Assembly: GCA_037349315.1 (NCBI GenBank)
Contig: JBAIAC010000033.1
Location: 19,920,001-19,984,000, forward strand
DNA length: 64,000 bases
Reading direction: 5' to 3'
Source of the DNA: Chelydra serpentina
Lineage: Eukaryota > Chordata > Testudines > Chelydridae
The notes beneath the pieces are model-generated. The model saw only the letters and a list, made by a program, of their open reading frames with translations. It had not been told where the DNA came from and did not search any database. Position numbers and translations under genes: made by a program. The first letter of the stretch is position 1. Each line of letters starts with the position of its first letter. Positions 46,470 to 57,890 of this stretch are shown in pieces.

Positions 46470-49360
46470 TAATGCTGCTCCAAATGTAAGAGCAGGATCT
46501 GGTTCTGCACATACTTGATGTGTAATTTTAATCACTACTTATTTCAGTGAGATTATGCATGTCCCTAAGGGTTGGCCAGTTAGGGCCTACTTTGTGAGTC
46601 TGACCCTGCAGTCCTCACTTTGGGTAAAACACAATGTGCCTGAGGCAAGGAATGGAGGATTAAGACCTCATATTGGAAATAGTAAGATCTCAAGATTATA
46701 AAGTGGAGTTAATATGTCAACATGGAAACTTTTTTTCTAAAACATAGTAAAATGTAGTTCAGCTGATTATACTGTTTGGTTAGAGCACATTCCTAATCAG
46801 GCTGACTTCATGCTGTTGATATCACAATTGCTTACTGAAGTGTTTAGAACAATATTTCATCGGGGGGGGGGGGAATTAAAAGACCTAAGTTAGTTGAATG
46901 AATGGAAAACAAATGATAAACGTTGTTAGTTTTAAATAAAGCTGGAAAAATGATTTTGTAATATAGATTGTGAATCTAGGCCTATATTTTTAAGGTACGT
47001 AGGTGGCGTGATGCTGAGAAGATGCTGGTAAAATTTTTAAGTGTAGACCAGGCCTAAGCTGGCTAGATATTTCTGTCTTTTTCCTGTGTTGGTGAGGGAG
47101 TCACAAAGCTTGTAAAAGAGACAAGAAAAATCATAATAGTTTTTCAGAAATGGGTGAGTTTGTTTTAGTTGTATCTTTTTTTCCATTTGCATCAGTCCTC
47201 CTCTCCCCTCCCAAAGGGGAGCCTCCGTATCCAAGGGCAAGTAAACAGCACTGTGAAAAGGGCATTAAGAATTTCTGTTTTTAAACTTGTATAGAATTTC
47301 GTTTGGGGCCATCAAACCAGTTAATTGTTGTTTTTACTTTTTCTTTTAAGTGTACCAAGGTATTGAATTAATCACAATAAATAGAACATTGAAATACAAA
47401 CTAAAGAGCCACTTTTTCAGATCGCTTCTAGCTAGTCTCCAGTTTTACATGTCCACCCAATTTCACTTCTTCAGGTAGGCGTGAAACAGGTATTTATTTT
47501 TTTTGCACGTGGAAATCACTTTGTGTACATACACAAAAAGTGAAGACCAGGATTGACCATTTGGCCCTAGGAGTAGAAAGATTTAGTTAGTATGCATGAA
47601 TTAAAATAACACTGTTCATAAGAGGCACAGATTCAGGGTCAGAATGATAAACAGCATTTCAAATGTGATGGTGCAGCTGCTAAAGTGAAAAGAAAGTTTG
47701 TGTGTATTTCTTTTGCATCAAGAAAAATCTCCAGCAGCCATCGCTGTCAGCTATTGGAACAACAGATTTCTTAGTCATTTATTTTTATTGTTATTGAGAG
47801 AGGTTATTTGACTTTTCACAATGATTAATGCTGTTTCCTCTGGTATGAATTTTGATGGGTTTTTTGACATTTTCATCCTTACTTGTGTTTCTAAAACAAA
47901 GATTGCTTTATCTTTAAGAAAGTCAAAGAAACACTTTAACAGTGTGTAATAGTTTGAGAAGAAAAAACTTTCACCCATTTTAAACACATACAAAAAGTGA
48001 ACTCAGTGACCTAATGTTTTACAAGAATCAAACAGAGGAGAAAATCTGTTTTTTTCTTCCAAGACATTTCCCTGAAAACATGTTTTTTTATTTAAACAGT
48101 AGAGGTCAGATAAAAGCTTATATAAGCTGGTCTTCGTTACTTTTGAAAAATACTTTCATAAGGTTAAAAACATTTTCCAAATGTAAGTTTGGGTACTTCA
48201 CTTTATTTTAACAATGGGAGTTAAGAAGCTATTCCAAAAGTAAATTAATTTTAGTTCCCAGATGAAATCAATGTACAGGTAATATTTAAAATCTGGAAAA
48301 CTGACTCTCCAGAAAATTGGGTTCAGATTATTTTTTTCAAAATTAACTTTGCTATAAGACTACACTAATTTTTAAACCAATAGAAATCACTCTTACAAAT
48401 GTGGGACACATCTAGGGCCCACATTATTTAGGGTCTATTGGCATTCCTCTGATAACCTTGTATGGGGGCAGGCAGAAGGTTAGTGTAACCACTGTTTCAG
48501 ACCTGTTCTGGCTGAAACTTGGCTTTCTCCAAAAAATATTTAAATCCATTATTTAAGTTGGAGACTGCCCCCCCCCCTCAAAAAAGAGGCTCTTCAACCC
48601 ACTGAAAAAGTATCATGGTCTCCAATAGCTTTTCCAGCTTCTAGCCAAAAGAATAGCTTTGCATCGCCAAATGAAAGGATTAAATACTTCAGATCTTTCA
48701 AGTGGAGTTAACAGCACTGACCTCCCTGTTAACTAAAATAAGGGTCAGAGGCTAAGGGCTAATGAGTTAAGGGCTAATTCTGGACCTATTTCTTAAAACT
48801 GGAATGGCCCCTATCTCATCTGAACCCAAAGAGAACCTCTCATCCACCTATGACATCAGGGCAGGGAGGTACTAGGAGACAGCATCTGGAGTGAGGGGAA
48901 AAGACGCTTAAACTTGGCCTAGCAGCAAGCTAAAACGTTTCAAGATACAGGAGAAAAAGGAGGAGCATCCCTGTTTTCTAAACACACGGACATCTGACCG
49001 CCTTTGGAAAGGTTAAGTTGAAGCACCTCTAGTACCTGAAGGGAATAGAGAGCCTGCCATGAATAGCAAGTACAACTGTGGTGATAAAAGTGCAAAGAGC
49101 CATCTTACCTGCAGTCTGGTCCATTCGTCTCCTGCAGTGCTGGCATCCTGCTTTTGCCTGTCCCCTCAAAAGGTGTTTGTGGGTTTTTGTTTTGTTTTGC
49201 CAGAAGTGGAGAGGAAAGTAGTTTCTCTTCCATGTTTGGTTAATGGGGGCACTAGATCCACTCCTGAGTGTGGCTGTAGAAAGTTGTAAAAGGCTATTCC
49301 TTTTCCTGGAGAGAAGTACAGGAGTCACCAGTCTCAGGTTGAAGATGTGCATTCATAATT
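46470..49360. other. Intergenic DNA between the convergent genes; no gene seen
   Basis: Contains homopolymer runs (for example 46862-46873) and diffuse repeat fragments. Short open frames do not show domains or splice signals. Confidence 0.5.
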
Positions 49361-49369
49361 TTATTCTTA

Positions 49370-49640
49370 GATTTGAATGCTAGACCATTTGATCATCTAG
49401 TCTGACCTCTTCGGTAACACAGTTCATAGACTTTCACCCAGTTACCCCCGTGTTAAGCCCAATAACTGGAGTTTAACTAAAGTATCTCTTCCAGAAAGGT
49501 GTCCAGCCTTGATATCAAGCCATCAAGAGGTGGAGAATCCACCACTTCCCTTGTGAGTTTGTTCCAGTGGCTAATCTCACACTCTGTTAAAAATATGTGC
49601 TTATTTCTAATTTGAATTTGTCTGGCTTAAATATTTAAAA
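49370..49640 (-). mobile_element. CR1 LINE fragment
   Basis: On the plus strand it reads gatcatctagtctgacctct, caagaggtggagaatccacc and acttcccttgtgagtttgtt, which is the complement of CR1 3' coding sequence and tail. Confidence 0.8.
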
Positions 49641-49857
49641 TGTCACCAAAGATATACCTCTTTTTTCCACTTTATTTAATGTATTTATTTATAGTTCTGT
49701 CTCTGTTCCTAAAAATTTTGGAATAGATTAGTAAGAAAGTCAATAGAAAGAAAGACTTTTCTGATCCTCATCACCATATATTATTTCTTGGGGGATGGGC
49801 AACGTAACTATCAGTCATGAATGACAGCAGAGCAGTCCCTTCTCATGGTTGGCATAG

Positions 49858-50520
49858 TTATATTTTTAATTTTACAGAATCATTACCTCTCTCCATTCTT
49901 GCCTGGCTTTTTCTGGAATTGTGTGCATTGTGCCTTTTATAAGCCTTCTGTAAGAGAGCCTTTAGCTTTTCCTTGTATTGGTAGTTTAATTGAAGGCACT
50001 CCTCGACCATTTGTACTGCCAAGTGTGCTTATTATTTGTGCTCTTGACTAATTCGTCATGGATTTCTTCTCCTAACAGGAACTCAAGTTCAATCAAAATC
50101 TCTTCCTCGGAGTGGTGAATTTCCTCTTGGAGTCTCTTCGTTTTCCGAGCTGCCAATTCTCATTTAGTTGTGCCTCTTTCTGAATAAGCAATTCATTTTT
50201 CTGATTCACAAGATTTTCCTTGGCTGGTGCAAGCACCTCTTTAATTTTATTTCTGTAATCATCTAAGAATGAACGGTAGGTAGTCTCACTCATTTTGTTC
50301 CTGTAGTTGGAGGATTTCTTCTTGCTTTTGTGTGTTCCACTGAGCACAGGCCTTTGCCATCTGTGCTTTAACAGTTGCAAGGACTCCTTCTTTCTTTTAG
50401 CTCCTTTTTCCTTCTAAGGGAAAGTGTATTCTCATCAAGCTCTTAGGTTCTTGCTCCAGATTTCTGTTTTCTCAAGTTTTTTCTTTCATTTCTCTTCAAA
50501 ACTAATGAACTAATAAAAGC
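49858..50520 (-). pseudogene. Processed-type pseudogene of a coiled-coil protein, parent unknown
   Basis: On the minus strand a Glu/Lys/Gln-rich frame can be followed for about 200 codons with several frame changes. It has pieces [67 protein letters not shown] and EECLQLNYQYKEKLKALLQK, then a stop at 49858-49860. No introns interrupt the block, which suggests reverse-transcribed origin, though no poly(A) tract or target duplication is evident. The pattern is a long coiled coil. I cannot name the parent gene. It is not functional, given at least two frameshifts (near 50300 and 50145) and a stop near 50390. Confidence 0.65.
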
Positions 50521-50852
50521 TATAGAACGCAATATATATATATTTTAAAAAGATATGGTCAGCAGATGGGAGATGACCTATTGGGTGGAAAAGAGGGATG
50601 AAGGCAAACTCTTGCTCCCTCCCCCAAACATTTGTATACTTATCTGATCCAAACCTTTTGTCTACCACCTGTTTCAGATCCTATTTAGCTTTTTGAGTTC
50701 TTATTATAAAGTCTTATTAGTACTCTGTTTCACATGCCCCTATAGTACCAAGTGCAATGTAGTGTGTTGCTCTGATCAGACTGTCTTCCGAAAATACACC
50801 TCATACTGTAGTTTTTGTTTCAGCACATTAAAAACATTTAGCAATCATAATT

Positions 50853-51361
50853 AAGGCTACGATTTTGTTATGGATATTTTTAGTAAAAGTCAGGGCCAGG
50901 TCATGGGCAATGAAGAAAAATTCACGGAAGCCGTGACCTGTCCCTGACTTTTACTAAAAACAGCCCTGACAAAATGGGGAGGGAGGAGGGTCCAGCACCC
51001 TATCCCCCTGCATGCAGCAGCAGGGAGGTACGGCGCCCACCCCGGCCCAGTGGCTGGGAGGGACCCCTGACCCGGCCTGGGATCTGTGAGGTCCTCCGCG
51101 GGATTCCCCAGCAGGTGGGGAGCTCTAGGGCATTACCTCCCACCTGTGGGAGATGGGGTTTTCCAGGGGATCCCCTGCCGGCAGCAACTGGGGTGTTCTG
51201 AGGGATTCCCCCATGGGAGCTGGGGAGCTGCCAGGGATCCCCTGCAGGGCTGGGGGAGGTCCCATGCTGCCACCGGTGGCTGGGCTGCTGTGAGGCCCCA
51301 ATGTCACTGAGGTCCCTGGAAATCATGGATTCCATGACTTCCGTGACATACTCGTAGCCTT
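50853..51361. mobile_element. MITE with 10-bp TSD (Mutator-like?)
   Basis: The ends aaggctacga and tcgtagcctt are perfect 10-bp inverted repeats. A perfect 10-bp duplication, aatcataatt, flanks them (50843-50852 and 51362-51371). A 9-10-bp duplication is characteristic of Mutator-like elements. The interior has a hairpin (gtcagggccaggtcatggg against gtgacctgtccctgact) and a GC-rich segment made of variants of gggattcccc/ggggatcccctg. Confidence 0.88.
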
Positions 51362-51371
51362 AATCATAATT

Positions 51372-51909
51372 AGTTTTTATATAACTAAGTACGTTAACAC
51401 ACACAATTGTTGTTTAATGAAAGGCAAGGTTACCTCAAGACACACCCCACCCAGATCTTTGAAAGCATAGCACAAAGGAGTAAAGAGAAAACCAGTCCTT
51501 GCCAGCTTCACATCACCTACAATGCCGTAAATATACTTCGAGGCACTGACTTCCATGTCCGCACATACCAAAAAGCAATACCAGCCCCAAATTCACCCGA
51601 CTTGTTTTGTTACAAAGAACTTTAACGGTGATCTTAGCAATATTAAAGCACAACAACTTTCCCATTGAATAGCCAACGCAACCATGAGATGTGGTGTTCT
51701 GCTGTTACAAGAGAGTATGAGGTCACCATTAAGGCTGTGTGTGACAGTCTCTGGCAATGTGTTGACATAATGCCTAAATTATTATTATTGTTTGTCTTCA
51801 GTGACATTGTTTAATGTAACTTCTATGCTCCTTAGTAACAATGTTGCCTTTGATTGATAACACTGTATCAACATTGACATTCAGAAAGACATGTTTTACA
51901 TTTCAATAA
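51372..51909. other. Intergenic, nothing recognised
   Basis: AT-rich sequence with no domain-bearing frame; opposed short frames at 51377-51625 lack support. Confidence 0.5.
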
Positions 51910-51922
51910 CTGTTTATATAAA

Positions 51923-52140
51923 TACCTGTGGCACCTTAGAGACTAACAAATTTATTTCAGCATAAGCTTTCGTGGGTTAAGAACCCACTTCATCATGTTC
52001 CATTCTATGCAGCCGATGAAGTGGGTTCTTAACCCACGAAAGCTTATGCTGAAATAAATTTGTTAGTCTCTAAGGTGCCACAGGTATTTTTCTTGTTTTC
52101 TTTTTGCTGACACAGACTAACACGGCTACTACACTGAAAC
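51923..52140 (+). mobile_element. Self-inverted retroposon with a perfect 74-bp inverted repeat
   Basis: The arms 51921-51994 and 52015-52088 are perfect complements (74 of 74) around a 20-bp loop. A normal 3' part follows, ending agactaacacggctac and then tactacactgaaac. A perfect 13-bp duplication, ctgtttatataaa, flanks it (51910-51922 and 52141-52153). It is the same family as the element at 456-575. Confidence 0.92.
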
Positions 52141-52153
52141 CTGTTTATATAAA

Positions 52154-54030
52154 GTAGAGTGCAATTTTTAACCACCATTCATCCAATCTACTCATTTAAA
52201 AGAATGATACATTTACTTTCATATCTCAGACTGTTCTAGAACATTTTAAAAAGGAATCTGAAGAAAAATTAGTCAGATGGTACTTTCGTTAAAAAAAACA
52301 CTCATAACTAACCTTTTTTTTGGCCATAAACTGACATAGAAAATTCAAATAGTTCATAAAATACAATAAGCATTTGGATCTGAAAACACAAGCATTTTGT
52401 AGACAGTTTTAAAATGGAAATCCTGATTCAAACTTAACAATAGTGTTGCTACCAACCCACTATAATTAGCTTATCCCAACCATAATTTTTTTTACTAACA
52501 TTTCAGCTTACCACTGTCGCTATGGTGTGCCCAGAGAGGTCCCATAGCATAGTGGATGGAACAGAAATTGTCACACCAATTTATCTGGATTCTAGTACCA
52601 GCTCTGATGCTATTTGACTCTGCCTCACTTTCCCCACTTATAAAATAGGTATTTACTACTTTATGGATCCTCTAAGCCTTTGTCCCCTGCTCTTTGGTAG
52701 GAAGGAATTTCACAGTCAGAGGACTGTGACTGAATGCCCAGCCACCAAAGTTTCATTCTGGGTTCAGTCCTAGCATCTTGCTGATCACACCAAGGTGGCT
52801 ATTGAAGAGAGTGGTGCTCTCTAAGCTAGCCAGACTCAGCACAAATAAGGCTTTAAAAGTTAGCACTAAAACCTTGAATCAGTTCTAGAACTGGCTTTGT
52901 TGCCAGTTTAGAGAAGCACATAAGGAAAAGCATTTTTGTGTCGGGATACTCACATAAATAGTTCTGTCAAGAGGCTTCTGATATAAATTTCCAGTTCATC
53001 TGCTTTTTTACTTTACAGAATAGCACCTGGCAGCATGTAGGTTTGATAGATATTTCCTAAGAAAATCAATATGCATCTTACGCATATTTTGGAACCCATC
53101 TAAATCTGACTGCCATACACACTGCATGTCCAGTTGTATAATTATGCATTCATGCTTGCCTTGATCTCAGTGATTTTACCTGCATAGAGAGCTGTTAATT
53201 CACTTTTCCTAGAAATCTGTTGTTTGATTGCCATGTTAATAGTATGAATGCTGCCTGCTGCTGCTGCTACTATTAGCTTGGGCATCTGGGCTTCCTTTAT
53301 TCCAGTTAGTACTGGAATCATTTGCAGAATGAAGAGATTATGGATGAAGTTCATCCGGATTCAGAAGATGCAAGTCCCTCTGACTTATTTAGGCATTCAT
53401 GTGAGTGTGGGAGTCTGCCAGCAGAATAGTTGTGTAGGGTATCTCAGCACGTCCTATACATCACTGAGGTGGTCTTTGTAATAGCCCAGCATGGAAGATG
53501 GCAGTGAGAGTGAGCAAAGTGAGAATCCTCAGGATCTGCACATACAGGAATGGAATGATCCAAGAAAGAGCTATGGCTGAACTGTAGACTGGAGTAGCAG
53601 GCATGGGAGGCTACACTGCTAACTCCAGGAACCGTTGCCCCACATATTCACAAGCAATGGCAGATTACTCTGGCTACGTATGTGTGAAGTGAATCTCAGC
53701 CTATGATGCTATATGCCAGTACTCATCCTGGTTCTTACCAGGATGTGTAAAGGAGCAGTAAATACTTCCTCTACACAATAATGTCATTTAAAAAATAAAG
53801 CAAATATGTAAATCTTCCTGGTGCTATACTGTGGTTCACATTTATACTATTACAAAGCATTGTTTTGCACCAAGGATCTATTCATTAGTAGGAGGATAAA
53901 CCAAAGCTTTTCTGCGATAATTTCTCTGTCTAATTGAACATAAAGGGAAGACAGAGAAAACCAAAGTGCTGTATCTGAGGCTGCAAGATTAGAGAAATAA
54001 TTAATCTGCAACACCAATAGAACAAAAGTG
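52154..54030. other. Intergenic, downstream of the NNT-family gene; nothing recognised
   Basis: No bounded repeat or coding exon supported. Opposed frames at 53142-53481 are short and unrecognised. Confidence 0.5.
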
Positions 54031-54032
54031 TT

Positions 54033-54038
54033 TTTATT
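54033..54038 (-). terminator. Candidate polyadenylation signal of the NNT-family gene
   Basis: AATAAA on the minus strand, about 205 bp beyond the stop codon. A second AATAAA lies at 54133-54138, about 105 bp beyond it. Which one is used cannot be told. Confidence 0.5.
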
Positions 54039-54242
54039 ATTATTATTAAATACAGGGACTTACATTTGTGTGTACTAAGGCACATAAATCACCAATCAGT
54101 CTAAGAGCTAATTTGTTATGTTTGGATGCTCTTTTATTTTTGAAATGGTTGTATATAAATAAGATGCTGGATGCGCCTCCAAACTATTTACTGAAATATA
54201 TAAATTATATCTAGTACCCTTTTACAATTCTGAATATCAGTG

Positions 54243-54395
54243 TTAATGAGTATAATACATTTCCCTAATCTTGCCTTGTAAAGCATCACATGTTTTCTTT
54301 GCATCCCCAAGCAGCATTGAAGTGTTAGGTTTGTAAAAAATGGGATTGTCAACTGCAGCATACCCAACTCCCAGTGTACGCTTCATGACGATGAC
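54243..54395 (-). CDS. NNT-family transhydrogenase, last coding exon
   Basis: After acceptor ccccccccag, the exon gives [20 protein letters not shown], then [20 protein letters not shown] and a C-terminus [10 protein letters not shown] before TAA (54243-54245). The Lys-Arg pair and the [12 protein letters not shown] loop belong to the NADP(H)-binding domain III; in the bacterial enzyme the equivalent Lys-Arg contacts the 2'-phosphate of NADP. The last ten residues look unlike the usual vertebrate NNT end as I remember it, which is relevant to paralogy. Confidence 0.93.
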   Translation of the reverse strand, partial: VIVMKRTLGVGYAAVDNPIFYKPNTSMLLGDAKKTCDALQGKIREMYYTH

Positions 54396-56841
54396 CTGGG
54401 GGGGGAAATAGCAGCATGAAAGAATTAAATGAAATAAAAACTTTCAGTATGTGCCCATGGAGGATGTAGTTAAAGTAATAGTTTTTAAAATAACATGTGA
54501 CATATATTATAAAATCTCAGATCTTGGCATGTATTAAATGCATGTGCTCAATCAAAATTGCATACCAGCAATATTGGCATACATTTTATATTGACTTTTG
54601 CATGTTCATATCTAACTATTCTCAGACCTCACATTCATGTGCCACCTTCCATCCTGAACGATTGTATTGCGATTTTAAAAAAGCAAACTGATACCGAAAC
54701 TGAACAAGAATCTCCTCCTCCAGCTCTGCAGCCACCTGTGGGTGGAAGGCAGTGGCTGTTTAGCAGCACACCGAAATACTAAAGAACGGTTAAGAAAAGC
54801 AAATGGAAGAGCATTCTATACAATTGAAAGTGCAAGGGGAAATTAGATAGGCAAAATGTAACTACCCAAATCAGCATTTGACCGAGACATGTTAATTTGC
54901 CTACTTTATGCTAATTGCCATTGGGTCTTTTAATGACCATAATGGTTAGCGCCTCAGTTTCATATAACTGCCAAAGCACACGGGTTAAGATTCACAAAGC
55001 TGACTAAAGGATTTAGCCATGAAATTCCCATTAACATTCATTGGAACAGGGTAGCTAAATCCCCTAATCAGATGTGCAAAATCTCAAGCAGTATCTCCAG
55101 TATGACAGTGCTCCCTGACACTAGGCATTGGATTCAACAGACTGGGAAAAGTGCTATACTGAATTACCTTTTCCACAGCAGCTGGGTTTCGCCCCCTTGA
55201 GTTATCTTATCCAAGTACTGACCAGACCAACTTTGCTTATGAGATCTAACATGATCACAGCACAAGCCAGTTTGACTGCAATAGTACTTCATTAAACAAT
55301 AATCCATGTTGGATATGATGTAATGTGATACCTGAAACATGTACATTTTCTGGGTAAGGGCCAAAATTTGTTGCCAGATATGTGGTCTGTACTACTCTGA
55401 ATGTGAGAGATGCAGAGTGAAGTCAAACATATATTTTCTATAATTTCTCATTAAACCTATCAAAATGATGCTTTCGTACCCAGAGACGTTACTAACATTT
55501 TGCTTCTTAGGTACATAGTTCAACAATTAAAAATTGCTTGTTTCATGCAATTATTTACTGCGTCTTAATGTTACATTCATAAATGTTCTAACATTCCAAT
55601 CTGAGATCAGAACTAAACCTTTACTGTGTGAGAACACAACATGCTGGAATATTGTCTAACTGAAACGTAACAAAACAAGCTTGCCATGTGCTGAATAACA
55701 TGGAGATCCCAATTTTCCACATATACTTGTCCACATTTTTCTGTGTTTTAAGAGGTTGCTTTTAAGTCTAACATCTGTATGCCTGTCATTTAGAGCCATC
55801 GTCATCTTCACCATATACCCCATCACACAGTTTTTATATAATCTTAAATTGTGTTACATGCTAATGTCTATACTTGTACAAGTTTTATGGCTTTAAATAG
55901 CCATAGAACTTTTGAGAACATGAGGTTTGAATTAAAATGAGTTAGTTAACCTGCCTTATACATAGAATTGGTTATATTTAAGGCAATTAATTAAAAGTAG
56001 AATTTCTAAACTGGTTCTTTTCCTTTGTGGATGTATCGATCAGATATGTGCTGCCATTTTTACCTGCCCTGAATTTTACCTTTAGATTTGAAATTTCCTC
56101 CCATACAGAGTTTGCTGAAACCCCACACAGTTCACTGTGAACAGAGACACTGTGGATATAAAGTACATATCCAACACCATTGTCTGTGAATACAGCAGAC
56201 CAGTGAGAGGAAAATTGAAAGAGAAAAGCTATGAGTTTGCAAATGTACACAAGCTTCTGATACATTGAGTCAAAGCTCTGCAGCCCCTTATACCTAGACC
56301 TGGTCAAATAATATAAAAACTTATTTGTGAGTAACTTATTCAACAATAGATTTTTAGCTTTTGGGGGGTACAGTGGGAAAAGATTTGGAACACTAATGAA
56401 GTGTATTTTGGCTCATTATAAATTTTAAAAGCAAAATCCATTAAAAAGAGATGCCTTTTAAATGCTATATAATCCAGGAGTCATTCCTGCTCTTTTTAAA
56501 GTCAATGACAAAATTCCCATTGGCGTCAATGAGAGCAGGACAGAGCATCTCTTGTCGAATCGAGCATTTCACTGTAAGTTTAACCCTATAGCTGCTCATC
56601 ATGTGGACCCCCCTGCTGAAATGACTGGGAATTCCATATCTGCAGAGTTGGGCCCTTCTTGTGTATCTGCTGTGTACTGTTAGAAAGATGCATCTACGTG
56701 CATACTCCTTGCATTTGTATTCAGAAAAAAACTATCTTTCTTTGTCTTTAGTGCAAGTCGGCATGTCTCCTGAGAGACAGAGATACATTCCATAAACATA
56801 TACTGTGCAGACTCCAGTCAACTTTGATTGTTTTTAAGTAC
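54396..56841. other. Last intron of the NNT-family gene
   Basis: AT-rich; a short palindromic fragment near 54990-55080; a repeat fragment near 56470-56570. No additional exon seen, and the phases of the flanking exons join directly (phase 0). Confidence 0.6.
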
Positions 56842-56957
56842 CTGCTTAGCTTTCCAGACCTCCAATACAGGCATGCCAGCAATAATAGAATTGGGATCTT
56901 CCTGTGCTGCAGAGTTTACTGTGTCATTTGCACCAATGACCAGAGCCAAGTCCGTTT
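56842..56957 (-). CDS. NNT-family transhydrogenase, third-last coding-exon set member (NADP-binding GANDTVN)
   Basis: This is the penultimate coding exon, 116 bp, with acceptor ctgtctcag and donor agcag|gtactt. It completes a split codon and reads [20 protein letters not shown], then [19 protein letters not shown]. The IGANDTVN stretch and the following [15 protein letters not shown] are hallmark domain III residues that bind NADP(H). The frame is open and conserved. Confidence 0.95.
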
Positions 56958-57167
56958 CTGAGACAGAATAGAAATGTTAAAAATGTTTTAGAACTTGCAA
57001 CTGCCTTTCCTTTATCACAGCGACACCAAAACACACAAATCAAACATTCATTAAATGTTGATAGTTCACTGTTTTTTTTCTAAATGAAAATAAGTTAGGC
57101 CCATCCATTTCTGTTAAACCCAGAACTGAATCTTGGCAGATACATGGGCTAATGAAAACTATAATAA

Positions 57168-57890
57168 CCAGGCACCGCTACAGGCTGGGGACTGACTAGC
57201 TAAGAAACAGTTCTGCAGAAAAGGACCTGGGGATTATAGTGGATGAGAAGATGGATATGAGTCAGCAGTGTGCCCTTGTTGCCAAGAAGGCCAACGTCAT
57301 ATTGGGCTGTATTAGGGGAAGCATTGCCAGCAGATCAAGGGAAGTGATTATTCCCCTCTATTGGGCACTGGTGAGGCCACAACTGGAGTATTGTGTCCAG
57401 TTGGGATCCCTCCCACTACAGAATGGAAGTGGACAAATTAGAGAGAGTCCAGCGAAGGGCAAAAAAAATGATTAGGGGGCTGGGGCACATGACTTATGAG
57501 GAGACGCTGAGGGAACTGGGCTTATTTAAGCTGCAGAAGAGAAGAGTGAGGTGGGATTTGATAGCAGTCTTCAACTACCTGAAGGGGGGTTCCAAAGAGG
57601 ATGGAGCTAGGCTGTTCTTAGTGGTGGAAGATGACAGAACAAGGAGCAGCGGTCTCAAGTTGCAGTGAGGGAGGTCTAGGTTGGATATTAGGAAACACTA
57701 TTTCACTAGGAGGGTGGTGAAGCACTTGAATGGATTACCTAGGGAGGTGGTGGAATCTTCATCCGTAGAGGTTTTTAAGGCCCGGCTTGACAAAGCCCTG
57801 GCTGGGATGATTTAGTTGGTGTAGGTCCTGCTTTGAGCAGGGGATTGGACTAGACCAGACCTCCTGAGGTCTCTTCCAACCCTACGAGAT
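57168..57890 (+). mobile_element. CR1 LINE, 5'-truncated 3' end of ORF2
   Basis: The frame at 57239 gives QQCALVAKKANVILGCIRGS, then continues IIPLYWALVRPQLEYCVQ, the C-terminal block of CR1 ORF2. It shifts frame near 57400 to LERVQRRAKKMIRGLGH and LRELGLFKLQKRRVRWDLIA, and breaks off at a stop at 57666-57668. The 3' region (gggaggtggtggaatcttca, ctttgagcaggggattggac) follows. It is the best-preserved LINE coding piece in the window, within an NNT-family intron. Confidence 0.93.

Noticed and set aside
57239..57668. Host gene encoding about 140 residues
   Set aside because: It is the C-terminal part of CR1 ORF2, frameshifted and followed by the CR1 3' region.
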